Source: Candidatus Fonsibacter sp. (GTDB taxonomy: Bacteria > Pseudomonadota > Alphaproteobacteria > Pelagibacterales > Pelagibacteraceae). From it: DNA of 14,227 nucleotides. The stretch covers positions 1 to 14,227 of the forward strand of contig SHWR01000027.1 of NCBI GenBank assembly GCA_009693745.1, in the 5' to 3' direction. The stretch's first letter is position 1. Every line of letters starts with the position of its first letter. This document shows, piece by piece, positions 8,417-14,227 of the stretch. Under the pieces are notes generated by a model. It had not been told where the DNA came from, searched no databases, and worked only from the letters and a program-made list of their open reading frames with translations. Both the position numbers and the translations under genes were made by a program.

Positions 8417-9552
8417 TTTAATATACTCCTGCTGAAGTTATATACTTTAAAGACGTCATTTATATGTCGAATCTGATGGTTTTTTAAGTAATTTTTTACT
8501 AAATTTGATTTCAAAATAGTCAGTAATTTGTTTATTATATCAGTAAAAATTATCTTTCTATCTAAAAATTTTTGCACTAAAATTTCATTTAAAGCACTAA
8601 TTAAAATAAAACCATTTTGATTTAGGACATTCTTTAATTTTAAAATTTTAAGTGAAGGATTTTTTTTTATATTTACTTCTTCAAAAGTTAATTTGTTTTG
8701 TGATAAAAGTTTTTTATCAACATTTTTATAATTGCAAAAATTATCATATAAAGAGTTTATAATTGGAATTTTCATATCATTGTAATGATATAGCATTGAT
8801 GAAAGACCATTTTTAAATTCAACAATCGCATGAATCAAAGATTGTGGATGTACAATTATTTTTAATTTATTAATTGGTAGATTAAATATTAATGAAGCCT
8901 CAATAACTTCCAAAACTTTATTCATTAAATTTGCTGAATCTACAGATATTTTTTTGCCCATTTTCCAATTTGGGTGCTTTACTGCCTGAGAAGGCGTGAC
9001 TCTTTTTAAATTAATTCTTTTTCCAAAAAATGGCCCCCCAGATGCTGTAAGATATATATTTTTAATAGAATTTATATTCTTGTTCTCAATTAAATTAAAT
9101 ATAGAAAAATGTTCAGAATCAATAGGTATAAAGTGACAATGTTTTTTTTTTAATTCTTTTAAAATAAACTTCCATCCACAAATTATACTTTCTTTGTTTG
9201 CAATTAATATTTTTTTAGAAAATTTAATAATATCTATTGTGGGTATAAGACCAGCTATTCCAGAAATAGCAGCCACAGTTATATCGAATTTTGCTTTTTT
9301 TAATAACTTAAGATCATCGATAAAATGTATTTTATTATTTTTACAAAAAAATTTAATTTTCTCTCTAAAATGAAAATTATTTGAATAGATATATTTTGGC
9401 TTAAATTTTTTTGCTTGAGAAATTAATAACTTAATATTATTATTTCCGCTTAATAAAACTACATCAAAATCTTTTTGATTTTTTGATATAATTTGCAAAG
9501 TAGTTTGACCAATACTTCCAGTAGATCCTAAAATACAAATTTTTTTTTTCAT
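8413..9552 (-). CDS. dxr: 1-deoxy-D-xylulose 5-phosphate reductoisomerase
   Basis: Second step of the MEP isoprenoid pathway: NADPH-dependent rearrangement and reduction of DXP to MEP with a divalent metal. The 379 residues are a little shorter than E. coli (398). The N-terminal nucleotide-binding loop is ILGSTGSIGQTT (7-18). Metal and substrate residues are present: IPIDSEHFSIF (142-152, with Asp145 and Glu147), TASGGPFFG (169-177, Ser171) and HPNWKMGKKISVDSANLMNK (193-212) followed by Glu215. HPQSLIH (235-241) follows. The segment after it, NGLSSMLYHYNDMKIPI (248-264), departs from the usual form around the PDMR-PI motif. The start codon overlaps the cdsA stop by four bases and the gene begins in a 10-base homopolymer. 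It supplies isoprenyl precursors that feed UppS two genes upstream. Confidence 0.97.
   Translation of the reverse strand: MKKKICILGSTGSIGQTTLQIISKNQKDFDVVLLSGNNNIKLLISQAKKFKPKYIYSNNFHFREKIKFFCKNNKIHFIDDLKLLKKAKFDITVAAISGIAGLIPTIDIIKFSKKILIANKESIICGWKFILKELKKKHCHFIPIDSEHFSIFNLIENKNINSIKNIYLTASGGPFFGKRINLKRVTPSQAVKHPNWKMGKKISVDSANLMNKVLEVIEASLIFNLPINKLKIIVHPQSLIHAIVEFKNGLSSMLYHYNDMKIPIINSLYDNFCNYKNVDKKLLSQNKLTFEEVNIKKNPSLKILKLKNVLNQNGFILISALNEILVQKFLDRKIIFTDIINKLLTILKSNLVKNYLKNHQIRHINDVFKVYNFSRSILN
8426..8430 (-). promoter_or_regulatory. Shine-Dalgarno sequence for bamA that supports a TTG start
   Basis: On the minus strand AGGAG lies nine bases before the TTG at 8416-8414, inside the end of dxr. 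Few genes in this window have any recognisable ribosome binding site, so a near-consensus one here supports the TTG start and suggests bamA has its own translation initiation as well as coupling to dxr. Confidence 0.7.
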
Positions 9553-10163
9553 ATAATTAAAAAATTTCCCAAAATAACTATCCAGATTAATCCATCTACT
9601 CTATCTAAAAACCCTCCATGGCCAGGGATAAGATTGGAAGTATCTTTTTTACTATTAATTCTTTTTATATAAGACATTAATAAGTCACCAGTTTGTCCTA
9701 TAATCGATAATAAAATCTGCAGAAAAAATATATTAAAATTTAATTTATAGTTAGTATCTAAATAAAAAATTAAAAAAGCAAATTGACTTAAAAATAAAGA
9801 ACCAAAAGCACCTGACCAAGTTTTGTTGGGACTAATTTTAATTAATTTTGGGCCTTTAAATAATTTTCCAAAAACGTAACCACCTATGTCAGTAAGCCAT
9901 GCTATTAATATTAACCACAGAAACTTTAAATTATTGTCCTCTAAATTGTATATTTTTAACAAAGAAACAAAGAAAAATAATAAAATAAGTAATCCTAATA
10001 AATATAAATAATTTTTCTTATAAAAAATTTTATTCCATTCATAAACACAAAATAAACAAACCAAAACAATTAATAAATTAGAGATTATTTTTTGATAAAG
10101 CAGAACATAAATAATAGGAAATGCTAATAATGAAATAATAAATCTTTTTTTAAAATTATTCAT
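9549..10163 (-). CDS. cdsA: Phosphatidate cytidylyltransferase (CDP-diglyceride synthase)
   Basis: Integral inner-membrane enzyme that makes CDP-diacylglycerol from phosphatidate and CTP, the branch point for all phospholipids. At 204 residues it is short compared with E. coli (285), mainly through fewer N-terminal membrane segments. Hydrophobic segments are visible at about 8-25, 28-45, 52-70, 80-92, 118-136, 145-160 and 190-204. The motif ending ISPNKTWSGAFGS (110-122) follows an Asp-rich AWLTDIGGYVFGK (88-100). The family C-terminal signature is complete: SYIKR (164-168), KKD (172-174) and IPGHGGFLDRVD (179-190). It overlaps uppS by eight bases and dxr by four, the deepest nesting in the run. 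The uppS-cdsA-dxr order is conserved in many bacteria. Confidence 0.95.
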   Translation of the reverse strand: MNNFKKRFIISLLAFPIIYVLLYQKIISNLLIVLVCLFCVYEWNKIFYKKNYLYLLGLLILLFFFVSLLKIYNLEDNNLKFLWLILIAWLTDIGGYVFGKLFKGPKLIKISPNKTWSGAFGSLFLSQFAFLIFYLDTNYKLNFNIFFLQILLSIIGQTGDLLMSYIKRINSKKDTSNLIPGHGGFLDRVDGLIWIVILGNFLII

Positions 10164-10842
10164 CTACAGTTCCAAACTTTCTTTTAATTTTACTATAAGA
10201 ATTTATAATTTTTTTTAGATCAAAAAAATTAAAATCAGGCCAGTTTTTACCAACAAAAAATAACTCTGCATAAGATAATTGCCAAAGGAGAAAGTTGCTT
10301 AATCTTTTTTCTCCACCAGTCCTTATGAGAATATTTGGGTCAGGTATATTCTTAGTATATAGATTATTTGTAATTAATTCTTCAGTAATGTTATTTTTTT
10401 TATTTTTACTGATTTTTTTAAAAGCATTAATTAATTCAGATTTTGATCCGTAATTGAATGCAAATATTACTGTAATTAAATTATTATTTTTTGTTTTTTT
10501 TTCTATTTTATGAATAATTATTTTTAAATCATTAGGAATATTTTTTAAGTCACCAATAAATTTAATCTTTATGTTATTTTTAAACATTTTATTAAAATTT
10601 TTTTTATAAAAAAATTTAAACAAAAAAAAAAGATAATCGATTTCTTTTTTAGGTCTATTCCAATTTTCTGTTGAAAAAGTATATAGTGTTAAAAATTTAA
10701 TATTTAATTTTATACAATCCTTAACAACTTTATCTATGTTTTGGAGTCCATAGAAGTGTCCTTTATTTCGATCATTATATTCTTTTAAGCCCCAACGTCC
10801 ATTACCATCCATAATGATAGCAACATGAAATGGCGAATTCAT
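10156..10842 (-). CDS. uppS: Isoprenyl (undecaprenyl) diphosphate synthase
   Basis: Cis-prenyltransferase that extends farnesyl diphosphate with isopentenyl diphosphate to the C55 carrier used for peptidoglycan and surface polysaccharide. The 228 residues are typical of the compact form. The N-terminal active-site loop is IIMDGNGRWG (9-18), with Asp12 as the essential metal-binding residue. TLYTFSTENWNRP (52-64) lines the hydrophobic cleft. LIRTGGEKRLSNFLLWQLSY (172-191) and AELFF (192-196) carry the diphosphate-binding Arg residues and the conserved Glu. The loop following the first motif is RNKGHFYG. The ATG overlaps the frr stop by four bases. The exact chain length of the product cannot be deduced. 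No strong ribosome binding site is visible, consistent with coupling to frr. Confidence 0.96.
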   Translation of the reverse strand: MNSPFHVAIIMDGNGRWGLKEYNDRNKGHFYGLQNIDKVVKDCIKLNIKFLTLYTFSTENWNRPKKEIDYLFFLFKFFYKKNFNKMFKNNIKIKFIGDLKNIPNDLKIIIHKIEKKTKNNNLITVIFAFNYGSKSELINAFKKISKNKKNNITEELITNNLYTKNIPDPNILIRTGGEKRLSNFLLWQLSYAELFFVGKNWPDFNFFDLKKIINSYSKIKRKFGTVDE

Positions 10843-11387
10843 ACTTTTAAAATTTCAATCTCTTTTTCACTTAATTTTTTATCTATCTCAGCAATTTTAA
10901 TATCTGTAATTTTTTGCACTTCGTTAGAATTTTTTTTTAAATCGTCCTCGCTTAAATTTTTATCTTTTTGCTCTTTTTTTAATTCTTCTAAAGAATCTCT
11001 CCTTATATTTCGAATTGCTACTTTTGCTTTTTCAGCTATAGTTTTTAAAACTTTTATTAACTCTTTTCTTCTTTCTTCTGTAAGCTTTGGAATAGCAACT
11101 CTTAATAACTGTCCATCAACAAGAGGATTTAAATTTAAGTCAGAGGTTCTAATTGCTTGATCTACGGCACTGACATTTCCTTTGTCCCAAATTTGCACGT
11201 TAATCATTTGTGGTTCTGGTATAGAAACTGTTGCTAATTGGCTTATCGGCATTTTTTGTCCATACACTTCTACCCTAATGCCATCTAGCATTTTAGGATT
11301 TGCTCTTCCTGTTCTAATGGTAGATAATTCCTTTGAATAAGATCCTAGAGACAGACTCATTCTCTCTTCTATTTTTTTAATAATCAT
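10839..11387 (-). CDS. frr: Ribosome recycling factor
   Basis: Splits post-termination 70S ribosomes together with EF-G. The 182 residues match the usual 185. The N-terminal arm of the three-helix bundle carries STIRTGRANPKMLDGIRVEV (23-42), followed by the beta domain (YGQKMPISQLATVSIPEP). ELIKVLKTIAEKAKVAIRN and the charged C-terminal helix complete the fold. The ATG is preceded six bases upstream by GGAG, which lies in the final codons of tsf; tsf ends just one base before. In most bacteria pyrH lies between tsf and frr, but here there is no room for it. The end overlaps uppS by four bases. Confidence 0.97.
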   Translation of the reverse strand: MIIKKIEERMSLSLGSYSKELSTIRTGRANPKMLDGIRVEVYGQKMPISQLATVSIPEPQMINVQIWDKGNVSAVDQAIRTSDLNLNPLVDGQLLRVAIPKLTEERRKELIKVLKTIAEKAKVAIRNIRRDSLEELKKEQKDKNLSEDDLKKNSNEVQKITDIKIAEIDKKLSEKEIEILKV

Positions 11388-11388
11388 T

Positions 11389-12306
11389 CTAAACTCCAGC
11401 TAATGATTTTACTTCTTCATTAAAATCAGTTTTTTTAACTTCAATACCTTCTCCAACTTTATATTTTATAAAAGATTTAATAACTAAATTTTGTTTGATT
11501 GCTTTTCCAAAATCAGTAAGAGCCTGCTCAACTGTAATATCCTGATTATGTATCCATTTTTGGCCCATTAGGGTGTTATCACATATAACTTTTTTTAACT
11601 TTCCAACTAAAATTTTATCAATCATATCATCTTTTTTGCCCTGGTTTATAAGTTCTTCTTTTAAAATTTCTTTTTCTTTATTAATAAAATCAATGCCCAA
11701 ATCTTTCTCTGATAGTGACATTGGGGACATGGCCGCAATGTGCATGCAAACTTTTCGTGAAAAATCTAAAACTTCTTTATTTCTATTTTCACAATCTATG
11801 GAAATTAAAACTCCAATCTTTCCCATATTTTCGCTTTGTTGATTATGAATATAGTTTGCAATAACTCCCTTTGAATTTTCTAAATAATCAATTCTTCTGA
11901 TTTTAATATTTTCACCAATTTTTGCGATTAAATTAATTAATACGTCTTTTATTAAATTATTATTAATTTTAGCATTTAATAGATTTTCTATATTAAGATT
12001 ATTATCTAGAGCTATTTTCGAAACTTCTGAACAAAAATTTATAAACTCATTATTCTTTGCAACAAAGTCTGTTTCAGAGTTAATTTCTAATATGCAAGCT
12101 TTAGAGTTGTTTGATGCAATTACAGCTAAACCCTCGGCAGCATCTCGTGATGATTTTTTGGCAGCTTTAGTTATTCCTTTTTTACGTAAATACTCAATAG
12201 CTTTTTGTATATCAAAATTATTTTCTGATAGAGCTGTTTTGCAATCCTGAATACCTGCTCCTGTTAATTCTCTAAGTTCTTTAACCTTTGCTAAATTATC
12301 AGGCAT
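11389..12306 (-). CDS. tsf: Translation elongation factor Ts
   Basis: Guanine nucleotide exchange factor for EF-Tu. The 305 residues are typical for alphaproteobacteria. The N-terminal UBA-like domain (about 1-53) contains VKELRELTGAGIQDCKTAL (8-26) and the following AIEYLRKKGI. The TDFV exchange motif is present in INSETDFVAKN (75-85; TDFV at 79-82), with the essential Asp and Phe. The two core subdomains and a helical insertion follow (MCMHIAAMSPMSLSE motif region). The start is ATG, 12 bases after the rpsB stop; no obvious ribosome binding site is seen. rpsB-tsf is a nearly universal bacterial pair and in E. coli both are subject to S2 feedback. tsf is followed after one base by frr instead of pyrH. 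Confidence 0.98.
   Translation of the reverse strand: MPDNLAKVKELRELTGAGIQDCKTALSENNFDIQKAIEYLRKKGITKAAKKSSRDAAEGLAVIASNNSKACILEINSETDFVAKNNEFINFCSEVSKIALDNNLNIENLLNAKINNNLIKDVLINLIAKIGENIKIRRIDYLENSKGVIANYIHNQQSENMGKIGVLISIDCENRNKEVLDFSRKVCMHIAAMSPMSLSEKDLGIDFINKEKEILKEELINQGKKDDMIDKILVGKLKKVICDNTLMGQKWIHNQDITVEQALTDFGKAIKQNLVIKSFIKYKVGEGIEVKKTDFNEEVKSLAGV
11394..11397 (-). promoter_or_regulatory. Shine-Dalgarno sequence for frr, inside the tsf 3' end
   Basis: GGAG on the minus strand, six bases before the frr ATG, lies within the last sense codons of tsf (Ala-Gly-Val-stop). It marks the frr start and suggests independent loading of ribosomes in addition to coupling. Confidence 0.6.
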
Positions 12307-12318
12307 TGAATAAACTTT

Positions 12319-13116
12319 TTAATTTTTTAAAGCTTCTTCTTTATTTTCAGAATCTTTTTTTATTTTAATTTTTATAAATTCTTTAACAGCTTTTTTGGGT
12401 TTTTCATCTTCAACTGCTGCAACTATTTTAATATTTTGTTTTGCATCTAAAATAGTTTTTTTAGCTAAATCACAATAAAGATTAATTGATCTTCTAGCAT
12501 CATCATTACCTGGTATTGGAAAATCAATATCATCAGGATTAGAATTGCTATCAACAATTGCAACGATTGGAATTTTTAATTTTTTAGCTTCAGCAACTGC
12601 TAACGATTCAATATTAGTATCAATAACGAATAGCATATTAGGAACGCCTCTCATGTCTGCTATTCCTCCTAATGACCTATTTAATTTATCACGCTCAAGG
12701 CTCATCTTAATAAGCTCTTTTTTTGTAAAACCTTTATTCTCTTTGTTAAGTTCTTCAGTAAGTTTTTTTAATCTTTTAATTGAATTACTAATAGTTTTCC
12801 AATTAGTAAGCATTCCGCCTGGCCATCTATGATTAACAAAAAATTGACCTGTTTCTTTGGCAACTTCAGCAATAAGTTCACTTGCTTGTTTCTTTGTTGA
12901 AACAAATAAAATTTTACCACCAGAAGCTACACACTTGTGCATTTCCAACATCGCGTTATTCAACAATTTTACTGTTTGAAGTAAATCAATAATATGAATG
13001 GAGTTTTTTTCTCCAAAAATAAATTTCTTCATTTTTGGGTTCCATCTAAAAGTCTTATGACCTAAGTGTACTCCAGCTTCTAAAAGCTCTTTTACCGACG
13101 CAGAAGGTATATTCAT
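12319..13116 (-). CDS. rpsB: 30S ribosomal protein S2
   Basis: Late-assembling small-subunit protein that, with S1, helps mRNA bind on the 30S platform. The 265 residues exceed E. coli (241) through a Lys/Glu-rich C-terminal tail. Motifs include VKELLEAGVHLGHKTFRWNP (8-27), then FIFGEKNSIHIIDLLQT, ILFVSTKKQA, FVNHRWPGGMLTNWKT and IPIVAIVDSNSNPDDIDFPI with GNDDARRSINLY. The ATG is preceded six bases upstream by GGAG (13126-13123), the clearest ribosome binding site in the window. The gene heads the minus-strand run and is preceded by a structured leader and a promoter-like pair, so it probably has its own initiation even if dnaE read-through also reaches it. Confidence 0.98.
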   Translation of the reverse strand: MNIPSASVKELLEAGVHLGHKTFRWNPKMKKFIFGEKNSIHIIDLLQTVKLLNNAMLEMHKCVASGGKILFVSTKKQASELIAEVAKETGQFFVNHRWPGGMLTNWKTISNSIKRLKKLTEELNKENKGFTKKELIKMSLERDKLNRSLGGIADMRGVPNMLFVIDTNIESLAVAEAKKLKIPIVAIVDSNSNPDDIDFPIPGNDDARRSINLYCDLAKKTILDAKQNIKIVAAVEDEKPKKAVKEFIKIKIKKDSENKEEALKN

Positions 13117-13122
13117 TTTTTT

Positions 13123-13187
13123 CTCCGGTTATTTCCACCACAGTTTCTGCCTTAATTGGACCGGGGGTATTGCTACCCACAACTGTG
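13123..13187 (-). ncRNA. Candidate structured rpsB leader with possible SD-covering pseudoknot
   Basis: Minus-strand 5' leader of rpsB. Seen directly: a 7-bp inverted repeat CACAGTT (13187-13181) and AACTGTG (13145-13139). Inside it is a perfect 5-bp hairpin GGGTA-GCAA-TACCC (13178-13165) with a GNRA tetraloop. Next, CCGGT (13164-13160) in the loop is complementary to ACCGG (13129-13125), whose last two bases are the start of the GGAG Shine-Dalgarno sequence (13126-13123). The last pairing would make an H-type pseudoknot that hides part of the ribosome binding site. The segment is much more G/C-rich than its surroundings. In gammaproteobacteria S2 represses rpsB-tsf through a leader RNA; a similar role here is inference. 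No T run follows the hairpin, so it is not a terminator. Confidence 0.65.
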
Positions 13188-13204
13188 TGCGAATTTTTTA
13201 AGGG

Positions 13205-13232
13205 TTTATATTAAAATCTAAGAAAAACACAA
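13205..13232 (-). promoter_or_regulatory. Candidate promoter for rpsB
   Basis: On the minus strand TTGTGT (13232-13227) and TATAAA (13210-13205) are separated by 16 bases, resembling a sigma-70 -35/-10 pair with a good -10 box and a weak -35 box. The predicted start near 13198 would leave a leader of about 80 bases that contains the whole rpsB fold. In such AT-rich DNA -10-like words are common, so the position relative to the leader is the main support. Confidence 0.5.
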
Positions 13233-13239
13233 GTGAATA

Positions 13240-14227
13240 CTAGTGAATTTTACACTCAAAACCGGAGCTATTTAAAACACTAACCACAGTAGCGTCGATT
13301 AATTTGTTATTTTTAAGATTAAATACATAATTTTTGTTTTTAGAGTTCATTCTAATCAAAACTTTAGTATCCCCATTACTTTTCAAAATTTTCTTAAGCT
13401 CTTTTATGCTTTCTAAATTTTTAATAATAATTTCAGCATTACTAATTTTTGCTTCTTTAATTGAATTAATCTCAGTTAACTTTCTAACAATTAATCTAGT
13501 TGTTCCATTTGTCATTTTCTCTTTAACAATATTTATTAAAAAAGAATTGCCTGCAATCATTTTATCTCTATTAGCAAGTAAAATTTCAGAAAAAATAAAT
13601 AATTCATACATTCTACTTAAATCACTTAATTTAATAATTGCAAATGGTTGTCCTTTTGCTGTTTTTTTTTCTTGAACAGCCATTAAAGATCCTGAAAGTA
13701 CAAATTCTTTATTTAAATCATTTTCAGAAATATCAGAAAATTTTTTGACATTATAAGTTTTTAATACTTTCTCATAATTTAAAAGTGGATGCTCACTAAT
13801 AAAGAATCCAATAGAGTCAAACTCATTTTTCATTTTTTCATTTTGATTCCAAAATTCATTTTTATTTGCTAAACTTTCTAAAGATGAAAGTTTACTATTA
13901 TTATCATTAGCAAACAAATTATCTTGTAAAAGATTTGCTTCTTTATAATTTTTAGAAATTTTAATAATCTCTGGAACGGTATCAAATAAAAATTTACGAT
14001 TAATCTCTAAACAATCAAAAGCTCCAGATTTAATCAAGCCTTCCATTTGAAGTTTATTAATTAATTTTGAGTCAATTCTTAAAATAAAATCTTCCAAAGA
14101 TTTAAATCTACCATTATTTTTTCTATCATTAATTATTTGATTAACAGATTCATAACCAACAGCTTTAATTGCAGCTAATGCATAAAAAACTTTATTTTCT
14201 CTAACAATAAAATCTGCAAAAGATTCA
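13240..14227 (-). CDS. dnaE: DNA polymerase III alpha subunit, C-terminal part (5' end cut by window edge)
   Basis: C-terminal 328 residues of the replicative polymerase; the catalytic PHP and palm domains are outside the window. The first complete codon starts at 14226 and the frame is open through the edge, so the TTG at 14097 is not the start. The fragment opens with the helix-hairpin-helix region (VFYALAAIKAVGYESVNQII, residues 13-32), then LIKSGAFDC (64-72). QDNLF (101-105) fits the QxxLF internal beta-clamp binding motif. SIGFFISEHPL (138-148) is the usual linker to an OB-fold (about 174-250; VLSGSLMAVQEKKTAKGQPF). A short tail ends in ECKIH. The stop TAG lies 123 bases before rpsB. In E. 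coli dnaE lies downstream of the lpx cluster; here it precedes rpsB at the other end. Confidence 0.95.
   Translation of the reverse strand, partial: ESFADFIVRENKVFYALAAIKAVGYESVNQIINDRKNNGRFKSLEDFILRIDSKLINKLQMEGLIKSGAFDCLEINRKFLFDTVPEIIKISKNYKEANLLQDNLFANDNNSKLSSLESLANKNEFWNQNEKMKNEFDSIGFFISEHPLLNYEKVLKTYNVKKFSDISENDLNKEFVLSGSLMAVQEKKTAKGQPFAIIKLSDLSRMYELFIFSEILLANRDKMIAGNSFLINIVKEKMTNGTTRLIVRKLTEINSIKEAKISNAEIIIKNLESIKELKKILKSNGDTKVLIRMNSKNKNYVFNLKNNKLIDATVVSVLNSSGFECKIH
13912..13926 (-). other. Internal beta-clamp binding motif of DnaE (QDNLF)
   Basis: These five codons encode Gln-Asp-Asn-Leu-Phe, just before the GFFISEHPL segment and the OB fold. That is the position where bacterial replicative polymerases carry the clamp-binding pentapeptide (consensus QxxLF). 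It tethers the polymerase to the sliding clamp. The assignment rests on motif and position only. Confidence 0.6.

Noticed and set aside
12545..12832. Plus-strand open frames opposite rpsB, tsf, frr, lpxI, lpxA, bamA and dnaE, and minus-strand frames opposite gltX and gltA
   Set aside because: They lie fully or mostly opposite strongly recognisable conserved genes, have low-complexity or hydrophobic composition typical of antisense shadows, and show no ribosome binding sites or family motifs.
13165..13178. The GGGTA-GCAA-TACCC hairpin as an intrinsic terminator for dnaE
   Set aside because: No T run follows on either strand, and it lies inside a larger fold directly upstream of the rpsB ribosome binding site, which fits a leader better.
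13231..13256. Direct repeat AGTGAATA/AGTGAATT and small inverted repeat AGTG...CACT at the dnaE end
   Set aside because: The repeats are short and partly coding for the dnaE C-terminus. They could be chance in AT-rich sequence, and there is no T run or spacing that suggests an operator or terminator.
1..14227. Mobile elements, CRISPR arrays, tRNA/rRNA genes, toxin-antitoxin or defence genes
   Set aside because: Every coding stretch is accounted for by conserved housekeeping genes with minimal spacing, and I saw no terminal repeats, regularly spaced repeats or RNA gene signatures.

Overview
The window is a very AT-rich, densely packed bacterial core-genome segment. The gene set (gltA next to lpxB, LpxI rather than LpxH, and a uppS-cdsA-dxr-bamA-lpxD-fabZ-lpxA-lpxI-lpxB order) fits an alphaproteobacterium. 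The extreme A/T bias, Lys/Asn/Ile-rich proteins, near-zero intergenic space and slightly short proteins point to a streamlined marine lineage of the SAR11/Pelagibacterales type. That assignment is inferred from gene order and composition and was not tested by phylogeny.

Layout: the plus strand carries the 3' part of gltX (glutamyl-tRNA synthetase, cut by the left edge) and a complete gltA (citrate synthase). gltA ends three bases from the convergent end of lpxB. Everything else is on the minus strand. Reading leftward from the right edge there is the C-terminal part of dnaE (cut by the right edge), then a 123-base gap with a promoter-like pair and a structured rpsB leader. Twelve genes follow, with spacings from an 8-base overlap to an 18-base gap: rpsB, tsf, frr, uppS, cdsA, dxr, bamA, lpxD, fabZ, lpxA, lpxI and lpxB. 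The whole run, about 11.1 kb, could be one transcript.

Functionally, the run starts with translation (ribosomal protein S2, EF-Ts, ribosome recycling factor). It continues with lipid carriers and precursors (undecaprenyl diphosphate, CDP-diacylglycerol, MEP-pathway isoprenoids). It ends with outer-membrane assembly (BamA) and lipid A synthesis (LpxD, FabZ, LpxA, LpxI, LpxB). lpxC and lpxK are not in the window.

Two genes often found in this conserved cluster have no room here: pyrH between tsf and frr, and the site-2 protease gene rseP/mmpA between dxr and bamA. The strongest non-coding signal is the rpsB leader. It can form a 7-bp outer helix around a GCAA-tetraloop hairpin, with a possible pseudoknot that would cover part of the Shine-Dalgarno sequence, which suggests feedback control of rpsB-tsf. 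I see no mobile element, CRISPR, tRNA, rRNA or new multi-gene system. Apart from the leader this is ordinary core genome, and there is no gene-free stretch longer than 300 bases.
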